A DNA stretch of 64,000 nt, from contig JAKOGI010000109.1 of NCBI GenBank assembly GCA_029747015.1, positions 1-64,000 on the forward strand. Direction: 5' to 3'. Positions 1 to 12,639 of this stretch are shown piece by piece. The notes under the pieces are model-generated. The model did no database searches and was not told the origin of the DNA. It was given only the letters and a program-made list of their open reading frames with translations. How positions within the stretch are numbered: position 1 is the first letter of the stretch; every line of letters starts with the position of its first letter. The position numbers and the translations under genes are program-made. This DNA is from Carnegiea gigantea. Lineage: Eukaryota > Streptophyta > Magnoliopsida > Caryophyllales > Cactaceae.

Positions 1-76
1 CCCCCCCCCCCCCCCCAAAAAAAAAACAAAAAAAAAGGTGATAAAGTACTCCAAATACTGATCTTTTTGTGTTCAG

Positions 77-1444
77 GTGTTGAGCGTCCAGCAGCTGTAC
101 AGGATATGTACGTTGTATTGGGATGACAACTATAATACGCGCAGTGTGTCACCTGATGTAAGCTTTCTATCCTGCTGTACTGATGCTCTCCAGAATAAGT
201 TGTGGCTTTGTGAAGCATTTTGATGGTTGGTGATTTAATGTAGCTATGTTTATTCCCTGACAGGTAATTGCTAGCATGAGAGTCTTAATGACTGAGGACT
301 CAAACAGTGCTGATAGCAATTCCTTTTTGTTAGATGACAGTTCCAGGTAAATATCCTTGCTTTTTCAGGCAATTTAGGTGATTCTTTTTTGTGCCTTCTT
401 TTTATGTGCATATATTCCTTAAGGCCTTGCAAGACCCCAACATCTACTGAAGTTTATTGATAAGAACATCTTATGCTTGTTCTTTTCGTTGGTGAATCCC
501 AATTTGCCAATCTTAACTAACTTCAACCCACTTCAACCCACTTTACCAACTTTAATAAAATAATACTTACTTCAGCCAACTTCAACCCACTTCAACCTAC
601 TTCCTACTATTTTAACCAACTTCTACCCATCTTACAAAAAATCAACTTCAATCAACCTAAACCCACTTCAATAAAAAAATACCCATTTCAAACTGTTTTA
701 ACGCACTTCTACCAATCTCAACCAACTTCACCCATTTATCAATCCATATTTTCTAACGAAAAGAACAGGCCCTTAGTAGCACTAAATTATTGTCTTCTTT
801 TGTTATGAAGCAATGGCAGTCAATGCCTTGCAGCTACTGCGTGAAAATAAAATGGGCATAGCCTTTCTACCGCTTCAATTGTATGGATAAGATTATGTAC
901 ATATGAAGCATCCCCCCCCCCCGGGGGGAAAAAACCCCCCACTCACTTTGACCTACAAGGGTTTCTGGGTAATCTTTTGCTTTGACATACCAACTTCATC
1001 CTTGTAGTTCGTCAAAGTGTACATTTTCCCATCAGAGTGGAGTGAGATGGTGGTGGAAGGATGTAACTTCTGAAACATGGAGATGAAAATTTGTCAACTG
1101 TTTTTTTTTAAAAAAATAAAAATTGCTTCTTTGTTTCACATTGGCGAGGGACTCTAAAGGGTGTGTTCAGTTTCACACCATTTTCTTAGTCTCGTTCATT
1201 AATTTTCATTATAGAGCCAACTGAAAAAAGATTCAACGTGCAAAGTTGCTCACATGTACCTGCTGCTTTTTCCATTATTTTTAGCAAAATTGCTTTAACC
1301 ATGAAAACCACCTATGCTTCGTGTTGCAGCATCCCTTTCTCCGTCGATGATCTATCCAGTTCAATGCAAGTAAAAGATTTCTTAGATGTAAAACCTGCCG
1401 AAGAACTCCTTGAGAACCTGGACTTTCAGTTTTTACATGAATGA
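77..1444 (+). CDS. Class XI myosin heavy chain, last three exons (partial)
   Basis: C-terminal end of an actin-based motor that moves organelles in plant cells. Three exons read in one frame with GT..AG introns: 77-157 (begins [17 protein letters not shown]), 264-346 ([20 protein letters not shown] then FLLDDSS) and 1330-1444 ([14 protein letters not shown], ending [13 protein letters not shown] and TGA at 1442). These blocks are the hallmark of the end of the globular tail (dilute/DIL domain) of plant myosin XI, which binds cargo adaptors. Motor, IQ and coiled-coil parts lie upstream, outside the window. The last intron (347-1329) is long and carries a MITE at 474-772. The exact myosin XI paralogue cannot be fixed from this tail; myosin VIII is unlikely because it lacks a DIL tail. 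Confidence 0.9.
474..772. mobile_element. PIF/Harbinger-like MITE, copy A (in myosin intron)
   Basis: About 299 bp flanked by TTA on both sides (471-473 and 773-775), the typical target of PIF/Harbinger elements. The right end reads CGAAAAGAACAGGCCC and the left end is its degenerate complement (TGCTTGTTCTTTTCGTTGG). The interior is a degenerate array of a 10-base unit near ACTTCAACCC. No coding capacity. Related copies are at 2712, 3184 (nested), 48490 and 62902. Confidence 0.75.
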
Positions 1445-2711
1445 GGCTCCAGAAGCTCGAGACCATCCCATTTTTCCATCTGCTTACTGCCAAGAAAGAT
1501 AAGAGGTCCCCCCATATTCTCTATCGAGCGACAGAGAAGTTATTTCATTCATTTGTTGGAAGTATCTTCATGCATCCATGCTGCTAGATTGATTTAATTC
1601 TTTCATATCACCATATAATCTGTAAATTTTCTCATAGTTGACAAGGGCTTGAGAGTCTTAGTTCCCCTTTTCTTTTATTTCCTCCCTTCTATTGTGGTGC
1701 CGATATCGGGTCCTGTTTTGGCTTTTGATTCATTTCTTCCCCCAACCCATTATTTATCAGTATGGGGAAGTGTCCCTTCTTTTTTTTCCTGTTTTTTTGG
1801 GGGGTTTATTAAAGTGATTGCAAGTGGTGGTTGAGAACTTGAATTTTGTCCTTCTGTACAAAGAAACAGTGGTTGTATGGAAAAGAAACGGTTGTAATAG
1901 GAATTATATTGGAAATGAAATGTGTCTGTCAAAGTTATTCTATGCACACTTCTTGATTTAGGGCAATTCTTTGATTATCAAAGAAGTTATTCTATGCACC
2001 AGGAGTATAATCTTACTATCGAAAAATTGTAAACCTTCCTCTTGGTGCACCAATTATACCGTTAAATTTGTAGCGCGGCGACAAAAAACAGAGAAAAGTT
2101 GATCAATTAGTAGAAGGGTAAGCCGGCAACCATGGTCTATTGAGGCATATTTAGATTGTAACTGATGAAATGGGACACTATGGTACGTCCCAAATCACGA
2201 CTTATCAAGGTTTATATCATGCTTCTGATGCTGGGTTGAGCAGGTTTATAGTAAAAATTAAATATATAACAAATACGCATCTAAAAATATACGAATGTGG
2301 CATTTAGGAGCATGTGTTCCAAGGGTATGTTACAAATTTGCGCAAATTGTATCATGATTTCTAGAATATTCATCTTAGTGATGTAACGGGTTAGAAGTAG
2401 ACCTCGGCATATGTTTTTGAATTTTAAGTCATTGATTTTATATCTAAAGCAGGGAGATCCATGACCAAATAATTGAAGGATGGCCTGATCGCTGGGAGTG
2501 AGTAGATGACTTTTTGTTTTTTTTTTTTTTTAAGATGTACTTTGTTTTTTTATAAATAATTAATTTGGACACCTTTTTTGTTTTGTTTTTTTAAGGGGTC
2601 AAAACAAGGACGAAACCATAGCATGTGGGGGGGGGGGGGGACCCATTGAATAATTTGGGGCCATAAATAATATTGCAAATTAACTTAGTTTTACCCAATT
2701 TATAATATTGA
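1445..2711. other. Myosin 3' UTR and intergenic DNA
   Basis: Follows the myosin stop codon. The first few hundred bases are presumably 3' UTR; no single convincing polyadenylation signal can be assigned. The rest is AT-rich with no supported gene. A run of 14 G lies at 2627-2640. Confidence 0.5.
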
Positions 2712-3017
2712 GGGCTTGTTTTTTTCGTTGGCCTTTTCTAATTTATCAATTTTAATCAACTTCAACCCATTTCAACTAATTTCAACCCACTTCAATAAAA
2801 AATAATCGCTTTAATCCACTTCAACCAACTTCCACCAACTTCAACCCACCTCCTTCAAAATTTTATTCTCACTATTTTAACCAATATACAAAATATACCA
2901 ACTTCAACCCTCTTTAACCTACTTCAATTCACTTCAACAAAAAAAATACCAACTTCAATCCACCTCAACCAATTTCGTCCTTTACAACTCCAATTTATCA
3001 ACGAAAAGAATAGGTCC
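2712..3017. mobile_element. PIF/Harbinger-like MITE, copy B
   Basis: About 306 bp. The left end GGGCTTGTTTTTTTCGTTGG and the right end CAACGAAAAGAATAGGTCC are terminal inverted repeats. The flanks are TGA (left) and TAA (right), close to a TAA/TTA duplication with one change. The interior is again the ACTTCAACCC-type degenerate array in the same orientation as copy A. Confidence 0.7.
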
Positions 3018-3183
3018 TAATTCCCTGAATAATAAAAAAATAACTTGTATGCGAAAGGTTAGGAGGTCCGCCGTTGCCATTGGTTTACTCAATGCTTTGG
3101 CCAAGGATCAAAACAATTGATTCTAATCATAAAATCATCGGAATATCAAGAGAAATATCTTGTTAAAATGGGTGCTGTATTAA

Positions 3184-3814
3184 GGGCCTGTTCTTTTGGT
3201 TGGAAAATATAGGTTGGTAAATAGGTAAAATTGGCCGAGATTGGTATAAGTGGGTTGAAATAAATTGAATTGGGTATTTTTTTTGTTGATGTGGATTGAA
3301 ATTGGTTGAAATTGATTGAAATAGGTTGAACTTTGAAGTGGGTTGATTTTTTTTTATATGATGGGCAAAAGTGGATTAAAATAGTGGGAAGTGAGTTGTA
3401 GTTGGTATTTTTTTAATTAAAATTCGTCAACTGGGTTGAAGTAGGTTGATAAATTTGAATTTACCAACGCCTGTTCTTTTCGTTGGTAAAAGGCTGAAGT
3501 TGGTTGAGACAGGTTGAAGTTGGTTAAAGTTTGTATTTTTTGTTGAAATGAGTTGAAATAGATTGAAGTGGATTGAAATTAGTTGAAGTGGGTTAAAGTT
3601 GATGTATTTTTTATATGATGGATAAAATAGTGAGAATCAAAGTGTATTAAAGTAGGTTGAAGCTGGTTGAAGTGTATTAAAGTAGGTTGAAGATAGTTGA
3701 AGTAGGTTAAAATTGATATTTTTTATTGAAGTAGGTTCAAGTTGGTTAGAGTGGGTTCAAATTAGTAAATTAAAAAAGACCAATAAAAAGAACATGCCCG
3801 AAAAGAACAAGGCC
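3184..3814. mobile_element. PIF/Harbinger-like MITE, copy C, with a second copy nested near its right end
   Basis: The outer element starts GGGCCTGTTCTTTTGGTTGG and ends CGAAAAGAACAAGGCC, flanked by TAA on both sides (3181-3183 and 3815-3817). A second complete copy (about 3469-3799, ends GCCTGTTCTTTTCGTTGG and CCAATAAAAAGAACATGCCC) interrupts the outer right terminal repeat between CCAAC and GAAAAG. Both interiors carry the array in the opposite orientation (GGGTTGAAGT) to copies A and B. A clean TSD for the inner copy is not visible. Confidence 0.75.
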
Positions 3815-4278
3815 TAAGCATGTATCAAATTGAAGTATATTTTTGCAAGTTGTGCATAATTTTTTTTAAAAAAAAAAAAAGAAGGGTGAAGAAGGGAGAG
3901 GAGGGAAAGGTGATCTTTTATTGGATTTAATTAGCTTTCTATTGAGTTGATTCTAAAATTTTGGTCGTCCTGTTTTTAATGAAATACAAGCCAAATATTA
4001 AGTAAATATATTTTAAAATTTTACTCTATGATATATTCCAACTCCAATGTCAAATCCCATATGAGTAAGAAGGTCCAAGTAGAAATGCTTCATCATGATG
4101 TGCTCAACAAAATTTTTAAAACTAGTTTCTACCGTAAATGAGAGAGTTGTGACCAACTTTTCGATATTTCATTGGTGAAGGGCAAGATCAATTGGTTAAC
4201 CAAAAAAAAAAAAAAGAGAAAAGGTACTATATATGCATTCAGGCAAAACCAAAAAATCTAAAACATGGGAGTACAACA

Positions 4279-4809
4279 TAGGGGTGTGCAAGAAAAATCG
4301 AAACCGAAAAATTGAAAAGCCGAACCGAAAAATTGGTTAACCGAACAAATTATTCAAAAAAATTGGTTTAGTTAACCAAACCGAAAAAAATTTTGGTTTT
4401 CTATTTGGATACCTTTCGGACGGTTTGAAAATTCAGTTAGCTGTTAGTTGACTGAACTGAAATTAATTTTTTTTAAAAATTATATATAAAAACTAAAAAT
4501 TTGGGTAAGAAAGTGCACTTTTTTATTATTTATGAATGGTGATTGAAATTTAATTTTAAAAAAATTGAACATAAAAACTGAAAAGTTTAGGTAAGAAAGG
4601 ATATTTTTTTAATTATTTGTGAATAGTTAACCATCAAACCGAAAAATTGATTAATTGACTTTTCCGGTTCGATTACGGTTTAGATTTTGGACGAATCCAA
4701 ATTTTCACTTAACAGAAAAACAGTTAACTTAAATTGTCAGTTCGGTTACGATTCAGAATTTTCTTGAACCGAAGAACCAATCAACCGAGTTTCAGTTAGC
4801 GCTACTAGA
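4279..4809. mobile_element. Probable hAT-like MITE rich in AACCGAAAA motifs
   Basis: Left end TAGGGGTGTGCAAG, interior dense in AACCGAA/TTCGGTT motifs, right end AGCGCTACTA. Candidate 8-bp duplication gagtacaa (4269-4276) and gagcacaa (4810-4817), one mismatch and a two-base offset on the left. Same style as the better supported copies at 5263, 14414, 16932 and 31171, but the right terminal repeat is weak. Confidence 0.45.
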
Positions 4810-5262
4810 GCACAATGTGCAACTAAATGACGTGGGGACAATTCGAAGAGATTGGCACAATTGGACTTTGCAACAAGTGCTATTTAAGAAGGGATTGAGA
4901 CATTCACCAAAAGAAATCAAATCCACTGCCCTCACTTACCTCCCCAAATGGCACAAATTTAGGGTACGGTACCCATGGGAACTTCACATGGACATGCCTA
5001 ATGTCCACATTACATTGCAATTCATAGGGAGTATGACTATTCCTTGAAGATTCAAGCCTTCTAGCTAGCTCTAGCTCTAGCTCTAATATTTATAGGTCTG
5101 GACCAATAAAATCCCGTCCATATAGGACCACCTCCCCTAGTTTCTACAAGCAGTTGTGTCAAAATTTATAATAGTTGGGCTATAAACGTGGAATGCTTAT
5201 GCACCGAGTTGCCCTTTTTTTTGGATTATAAATAAAGAGTCGTGTATATAAACTCAAATAAG
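4810..5262. other. Intergenic DNA, no supported gene
   Basis: A 76-codon ATG-to-stop frame at 4817-5047 (+) shows no recognised motif and no splice context; I do not call it a gene. A short CTAGCT repeat lies near 5065-5090. Confidence 0.4.
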
Positions 5263-5619
5263 TAGACCTGGCAAATGGGTCATTCGATTCGGGTACAGAT
5301 CGGGTCATGTTCGGATCAGATCATGTTCGAGTTAAGTGACATTTCAGGTCGTTTCGGTTTGGGTTGGGTATGGTTCGGTTCAGGTCAACCAATTTTTGAT
5401 CAAATACGCTCGTCATTCCAAAACAAGCAACTTTGTGAAAAATTTCAAATCGGGTATGATTCGGTTCGGATCAATTCGGGCTTCAGGTCCACTTTCGGGT
5501 GAGCATATTTCGGGTATCGGGTCGAGTATCGCTTGACCCTGCCAAGCAAAGCAAGCGATGGACTCTGTCTGTGTTGTTCGGTTAGAGTTTCGGGTCTCGG
5601 GTTAGTTTTGCTATGTCTA
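5263..5619. mobile_element. hAT-like MITE with perfect 8-bp TSD
   Basis: 357 bp flanked by the exact direct repeat caaataag at 5255-5262 and 5620-5627. Termini are TAGACCTGGCAAA (left) and the complement of TAGACATAGCAAA (right), 11 of 13 matching. The interior is dense in TCGGGT/TTCGG motifs. Frames of 75 and 66 codons inside it follow from the repeats and are not genes. An 8-bp TSD and TAG-starting ends fit the hAT superfamily. Confidence 0.85.
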
Positions 5620-5627
5620 CAAATAAG

Positions 5628-6090
5628 GTTTTAATACAAAATTAATTGGTAATGGGTTGAATAACTCATAAGTTTATATACACGCTCAACCCTTTTAATT
5701 TTATCAATATATGACAACACTCACTTTCATATTCTTTGAATTTTATCAATATGGGACAATACCCACTTTTGTACTCCAACAAGTTGCAACGCGTACATCA
5801 CGTTCCATTAGTCTCACCAGTTCACCACCATTTCACACGCGTTGATTGCAACTCACATTCCATCTAGCTTGGAATGCAATTGGGACCAAGGCAGAGTTTC
5901 GGACTGTGATCCAATATTTTGAAATTTTTTGGGGGGGTCAAAATTAGTTTCTTTTTTTTCTTAAAAGAAGTGTAAGGTGCACACATTAAAATATTCTATT
6001 TGATACTCCAAATTAGAGTTCTATGGGATGTGAATGTGAATGTGAAAGAAAGAAAGAGTTCGAAAAGTTGAAACTTGAAATGTTATAGAA
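5628..6090. other. Intergenic DNA
   Basis: AT-rich with no supported coding region. A short direct repeat (tttgaattttatcaatatgg-like, twice) occurs around 5690-5765. Confidence 0.4.
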
Positions 6091-6106
6091 TGAAAGACTC
6101 CAATTT

Positions 6107-6433
6107 CAACCTGGATGGGAGCTTTAATTGTGCTGAATTTGGGTGGATATTAGTATTGGAAAACTTTTGGAAGATATGGGCAACCTCATCCCCATCTGCT
6201 CTATAGGGCGTGCTATTTTGAAAGAAATGACTTCTATTGGAGAATGAAGAAGAAGGTGCATTCCCAGTTCCGGAACTGCGTCTTCTGCGTGGGGTTATTG
6301 TAGGAAGGGGGTTTTGTAATATTATTTTTCTAAGGTGATGCTCGTAGTTGTTGTGTTCTTTTTATTTCGTACTGTCGGTCTTAGCTTGTGTTGGCTTTAT
6401 TCTTGCCTTATGGCATTTAATTATCAAAAAAAA
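6107..6433 (+). mobile_element. 5'-truncated LINE fragment with poly(A) tail and TSD
   Basis: Ends at a run of eight A (6426-6433) and is bounded by tgaaagactccaattt (6091-6106) and tggaagactccaattt (6434-6449), 15 of 16 identical. Poly(A) plus a TSD of about 16 bp is the signature of target-primed reverse transcription. The body (327 bp) resembles a LINE 3' UTR; no reading frame remains. The clade (probably L1) is inference. Confidence 0.65.
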
Positions 6434-6449
6434 TGGAAGACTCCAATTT

Positions 6450-7800
6450 AAAGTTTCAAAAACTGAAACTTGTATTGCAAATGCTCGAAAGACAGGTTCG
6501 TAAAAATTAAAGGTCCTGCAAAATACAGCTGTAAGCTTGACCCTTTGGAGACATCCGACTGCTTATATGCCTGAGTAGATTTGCTAAAGTGGTCAAAATT
6601 TGGGATTGGCTTGTAACTTCTCCATGGCTTTGTAGCCACAAATCAAGAGGATTATGGGTCCATCTCATTGCTTCTCATATCTCAATCCTATTTTTGGCAC
6701 CATTTATTAAACATTTGTACTCAACCAAATTTGGAGCATTATTTGTTGGCCAATATTGGTGTCATGGTTTGTATGCAAGGTTTGTTTCAGGAAGTTTATT
6801 TAGAATATCATCAAGATTTTTCAAGAGTGTCTTTAATGTTTACAATTCTTTTTCTTTCCAATTTATGCAACTATATATTTTTTTAACCCAAGTCAGTCCA
6901 AAATTTTTTTGTTCAGATGGACTCAACATGCATAGTTTAAATTAAACGACATGTTTTATGGCAACTATCTAATAGATACTTTTTCCCAAAACTATATGAT
7001 TCTATAGACATACAAAATGTTACCACAACGCAGTTACATAACTGCCACAATCAATAATGAAACATTTTAAAACGACTCAAATTGCAACCATTATAAGCGA
7101 TATTCATAAGAAATGAAGCCTAGATATGTAAGATCCTCCATAAAGCTATTTGTCACTAATGAAGTAGCTTATATAGTCTTTAGATCATCCCATAAAGTGC
7201 CTACTTTCCATGCACATAAGCCTAAGTTTTCTTTATCTAAATTTCCGAAATAAACCAATATAATCTCAATATTAAGTCGACTCTAAACATGCAATAATGA
7301 GTGTTGATAGTTTCTATTTTAGACATAAAATTTTGTATTTTTTATTTGCATCTATAATGTTTTTCTTTTGTGATGACCGAATGAGGTGCAAAGACCGATA
7401 TAAACAGGATTCAATGTCAAATGTCTAGTAATTACTCTTAAAAATTTTATCAGTTGAGCTTTTTAATACCCATGTTTATACTTATAAATTTGACATGGTG
7501 TCAGTTTTAAAAATATCAATGGGTGCAAAGCATGTAGGAACATTATCCTAGACTTAATGCATGCTAGGCCCCATAGGATCTCTTCAAGTGAGAATGACAA
7601 AAATAAGACAGCTTGAGTGCTCACATGAATTGAAGCAAAGCTATGAAGTGGACGCATGGGGTGTAGGTCATAACAAAATTTGCATGTTACGTTGTTGGTT
7701 TGCATGTCTCCCAGCAACTAGCTACTTCTAATAGCTATAAGATTTAATTCAATTTGTTTTGGAGGAGTCTATTTACGATATCTCTTAACACTTTGTTATT
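6450..7800. other. Intergenic DNA, no supported gene
   Basis: Overlapping frames at 6589-6945 (+, 118 codons) and 7463-7717 (-, 84 codons) have no recognised domain and AT-rich, low-complexity content. I see no gene or RNA here. Confidence 0.4.
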
Positions 7801-8490
7801 AGTATTACTAGTATAGATCCGTGCGATGCACGAATTGTATTTTAAATAAATTTTAATTTTAAAACTTTAGAGTATTCATTTTATAAAATTACTTGTCTCA
7901 TAAATATTTTATAAATACTAAGTAAAACATTGTTTGATTTACTTGATTGTATAATTAGTAAATTTGGCTTTTTCAACCAATAGAAATTTTAATTGGTGAA
8001 TGAAATCCTTCTCCACTATGTCTAAAAGTCTCAAATTTTACTAAATTCAGTTGTAAAATGAATTATATCTGAAAAAACTAACTTATTAAAAGTAGATCTT
8101 GATTCATGAAATAATCAGCACATAATGTGAGACAGTTAGGATCATGTATCACTCACATATAAAATAGTTTTGATATATTATGACAGATATATACTCCTTC
8201 CTTTACATTAGTTGGCATGACCTTCGAGAATAGCTAGATATCAAAATCTATTTCAAAACAAAGTCATTTTCTCTTTTTAACTCCTACGTTTATGCATTAT
8301 ACATCAAACTTTATAGATTGTAAATTTTACACAATAACATATCTAACATTTTATACTGCCTATGATAACCCATAAAAAAATATGAATCCATATAACGTAT
8401 TAGAAACCTTCACCTAATTATAAATATAAAAATTATACGTGGGGTTATTACATAAGCGATTTCCGCAATAAATTGAAGAAATCAATTTTC

Positions 8491-8529
<39 letters not shown>

Positions 8530-8691
8530 CGCGCGTGCTTTGATGAGAGAAAGAGACGTGCACAAAATCAATAGCCGAAAGTATCTAAAGCTCCGACATT
8601 CGCGTACCACGCATAATCAAAAATATGAGGAGTAGGTAGTTAACTCTCCTAAGTTTTGTTTTTAAACAATAAATAAAAATAAGACATTATT
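7801..8691. repeat. AT-rich dispersed repeat starting with a CGTGC-GAT-GCACG hairpin
   Basis: The stretch opens with a perfect 5-bp-stem palindrome at 7820-7832 (CGTGC, loop GAT, GCACG) followed by AT-rich DNA. Such motifs are common at the edges of short plant Helitron-like or AT-rich nonautonomous elements. No Helitron 3' CTRR end could be located, so the class is a guess. Confidence 0.3.
8493..8527. repeat. (GA)n microsatellite
   Basis: About 17 GA dinucleotides followed by a short gcgcgcgt stretch. Confidence 0.95.
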
Positions 8692-9625
8692 TTGCTTGGA
8701 GATAGACGACAGTCGACAGTTACACACTATTTTTTTAAACTTTAAAATCAAGGGTTTAGATTTAATGAGTTAATAATATTTGTGGTTAAGATTACACCAA
8801 GTCCTGCAAATCACTCTCGTATTAGTATTTTAGGGTTTTCCAAATATTGTTATTAATAGTGTAGATGGATAAACAAATTAGATACAAAATCAGCTTCCTG
8901 TCGGTTTATCAATATTTTGCTTGGAGAGAGACGACAGTTACAAACTATTTTTTTTAACTTTAAAATCAAGGGTTTAGATTTAATGAGTTAATAATATTTG
9001 TGGTTAAGATTACACCAAGTTCCGCAAATCACTCTCGTATTAGTATTTTTTAGGGTTTTTTAAATATTGTGATTAATATAGTGTAGATAGATAAACAGAC
9101 TAGATACAAAATTAAAAGCCTAGATTTAATAGATGATTAATTTTTACGGCTGACACTACATCAAATCCTACAAATCACTCCCGTTGTAGCTAGCATTTTA
9201 GATTTTTTCAAAGATTATCACTTTTGTTAACTGCTTGGATTTTTTTTAGATAATAGAATTATCATCTATACTTTATCAAATATAATCAAAATTATGAGTG
9301 ATTTTTTAAAAAAATAAAAATTAGAAATAGGTATTTTACTAAGACAATGTGGTTTTTTTTTAAAACTAAAATCTACGGTTTAGATTTAATAAATAAATAT
9401 AATTGCCTAATTTTTTTCCCTACATAATTAGTTTATCATCTATTTTTTATCATGTATATCCGAAATCCGAAGTTTTTTAAAGTAAAATAAAGAGATATCT
9501 TAACTTTAAAATAGACGGCTTAAATTTAATGCATAAATAATTTTTATGATTAAAATTACATCAAATTTCGCAAATCAATCTCGTTGTGCTATTATAGGAT
9601 TTTGGAAAGATTCCTAATATTATAG
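8692..9625. repeat. Degenerate tandem array of about 200-bp units
   Basis: Unit 1 (8692-8916) and unit 2 (8917-about 9110) are close copies, sharing TTGCTTGGAGA, ATCAAGGGTTTAGATTTAAT, GATTACACCAAGT and AAATCACTCTCGTATTAGTA. Weaker copies of the same core (TTTAGATTTAAT ... CAAATCACTC) recur near 9115, 9360 and 9505. No coding content. Confidence 0.75.
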
Positions 9626-10189
9626 ATAAAAACATGATGATTTGCCATCCACGTGAACCATTAATTATGTGAATATTATTATCGATGTAACAGCCACGTG
9701 AATATTTGTATGTGCAGTTGAGAACGTAGACCTCATGAAATTAAAGCCTAAGACCCTAAAATCATAGAGGGAAAAGTAGTAGGGATAATCCAAAACTATC
9801 AGATTCAAGTGATTCTTAAATTCACCCGAGTAGTTGGCACATTATTCTTCTCTTTCGTTATTCCTTGTCTAAGCAGATTATATGTTTATATTGAATTATT
9901 TCACCTTATTTGTCCGATTAAGGATGACATCAAACCAACTTAATTACAAAACTCCAATTTCTTCAAACGTTTTCAATCCTTTTCAGTCAAGTCACCAATG
10001 TGCTGAGTATCTACTTGGACTCTATTATCATTATTCAAAAGCTCTTCAATAATATTAATATATCACTTACTATCAATTATGGATTTGAATGTGTTTATCT
10101 ATTTTAGAGATTTGATATCTAATGAACCTTTAAAACCAAAAAAAAAAAAAAAAGTAATTTTAAACATAGATTCAAAAGCAGTGTTATAA

Positions 10190-10460
10190 ATACTGCATCA
10201 TATCGTATCAGTCAAGAAACGGTACAGACTATTGTCCGGTACCGGTCAATACCGCTCTATACTGTCAAATACCGAGCGGTGCCGATATTATCTGTCAAAT
10301 ACCGCCCAGTACACTAAAATTTTAATTTTTTTTGTACTTTACTTTAAAAAAATTTTTGAAATTCAAAATGGTACGAACCGGTACAACAGTACATAAATCT
10401 GGTGTGTCTTGTTCAAGCGAAAGAAAATGTACGATGATCGATACGATATTTGTAACTTTG
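10190..10460. mobile_element. Candidate small inverted-repeat element rich in ATACCG/CGGTAC motifs
   Basis: The left side has ATACTGCATCATATCGTATC and the right side CGATACGATATTTGTAAC, which are partly complementary (shared core ATATCGTATCG). The interior repeats GGTACCGGTC and AAATACCG. No TSD was found, so the boundaries are approximate. Confidence 0.35.
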
Positions 10461-12639
10461 CTCAAAAGAATTTAGAAGTGTACGATAAAAGATCTTTTTT
10501 TAAAAAAGAAAACATATAAAGACCTTATTGCATTGAGATTCAATTAGAAAAAATAGGTATACCATTACACTCCCCCCCCCCCCCCCCCCCCCCCCCCTTT
10601 TCCCCCAAAAAAAAAAACGATAGTACATTGTAAATATTTTAAGATAGCATGATATCTCCCATAGTCAATGGGGATTGAGGAGTGACATTGGTACGAATGA
10701 CCAAAAGAATCAATGATGATGAGTTGGGTAGGCCATATCATGACTTGCACTTATTTAGAGTTAGGCCGTAAGGTCGGGCCTCATTTAACCAGTATCATCA
10801 CATGTCATCTATATTCTTTATATATTGAAAGAAAATATTCTAAATTTAATATTTGACATAGATAGCTCCCACAGCTTTTATGTTAATTCGACAATTTTTA
10901 ATCTAGATCCAAGCTTATTAAAAAATAATAAAATATTTAATTTTTATTATTATTATTTTTATCTTTCTATTTCTTAAAAAAACTTATACATATTAAAATA
11001 TTTTTACTCCAATATTATTATTGTTGCTACACATATTAAGATTCTAACTCCAATGTTCTTATGATCATTTTTTCAATTTTCTGAGAAATATATATTATAA
11101 AAAATTGTGATAAAATATTTAGCTGTTCATCATACACTATTTGTTACACTTCTACTGATAATATTTTAATATTTAATTTTTTTCTCTCTAATTCTTTTAA
11201 AAACGTGTACATAATACTCTTAAAAAAGTATGATAAAATATTTACTTGTTTATATTCAGTTTTAATACACCATGATCAAGTCATTAGTGGACCGTTACAA
11301 TTATATTTAATAGTTTAACGTAATTCCGAATGACAAGTACACCATTCACACCCTATATGTGGTGTAAGTCCATTTAAAACCATCACTGCCAAAATTTCAG
11401 TTAAAAACTTATGAGATTTTACATTAAATTTGAATCCTATATTTGATTAAAGCATTATGCTCTTTTAATTACGTTTCTTTTAGAGCACTTGCAGCAGCTC
11501 TCTCGTCTCGAAAGTGGCGCAGAACTGCTCGCGTCCCATGCAGTGACCGAATGGCCGTGAACTGTCTACTATTGGGCCCTAATGCCCTATATAGAAGTGT
11601 TGATTTGATGGGATGATAGTGGGCAGGGAGGAAGGAGGACAAGTAGGGACTGGGGCGGGCCAGTAGAAGCTTGACACAGAAATTAATTGGGTCTGTACGG
11701 GGTCTATTTGCATTTTTGTACCCACAAACACCCCCCGAAGAAGAGAGAATTTGCACACCTAAGATTCTGAACCTTTGATTTAGGAGTTCGCAATCTATGT
11801 GTAACCTTAGTAAGTATTAAATGTCAATGATGATTTGGTTCATCTAATTATTTTTTAATAAAGTAATGTTGTCTTGATTTTTTGTTCGTATTATTAAGTT
11901 TATATTCATTGATTTATTGTGAACATTAGGTGACAACTTGGAGCAATAATGACACTACCGGACCCCTTTGGTTAATTTCCATGACACAACCTCAACACCC
12001 CCCTCCCTCCCAAAAAAAGGTTGTTCTTACACGATTTTTGGTTTGGATGGTAATGGATTGGATGTAGATCGGGTTCACCGAAATCAAATCCATTTATTTT
12101 TTTTGGGATCTGAACCAAAACTCGGTTCTACGCCATTAGATCTGAAAAGATAGGATTCAGACCCATTTTCTATGGGTCTAATAGACCCATGGATTCTCAA
12201 TGGGCCCTCAGTATTTTTCAAATTAAAGAATTTCTGCAATAGACTTTTATATTTTTTCATATCCCGTAATGAATTTCTATATTCTAATGACAAATAATTG
12301 GATTTTAAAGATATAACATTTGATATAAAAACAACACTTCTTCAAAGTGAGTAAGGAGAGTAAAGAGAGACTAAGGACGGGAAGAAGTGATCGCAAGTGT
12401 GAGGAAGTTGTACGATAGAAGATTTTAGTCATTTAAACTTACAGTTTAATCAGTTTCTACATTTAAAGAAATTAAAAATAATTAGCAGGTCTTGAGTGAG
12501 GTAGGAGTCTGAATTTTTCAGCTCCGAACCTAGACCTGATCTAGGGCCACTCAGACCTAGACCTTCACTTAAAACCCATCGAGTCCCATTTGGTTGCACC
12601 CAAGCCCTTCAAGGGTTTTTTTTTTTTTGTTTGTAGGTA

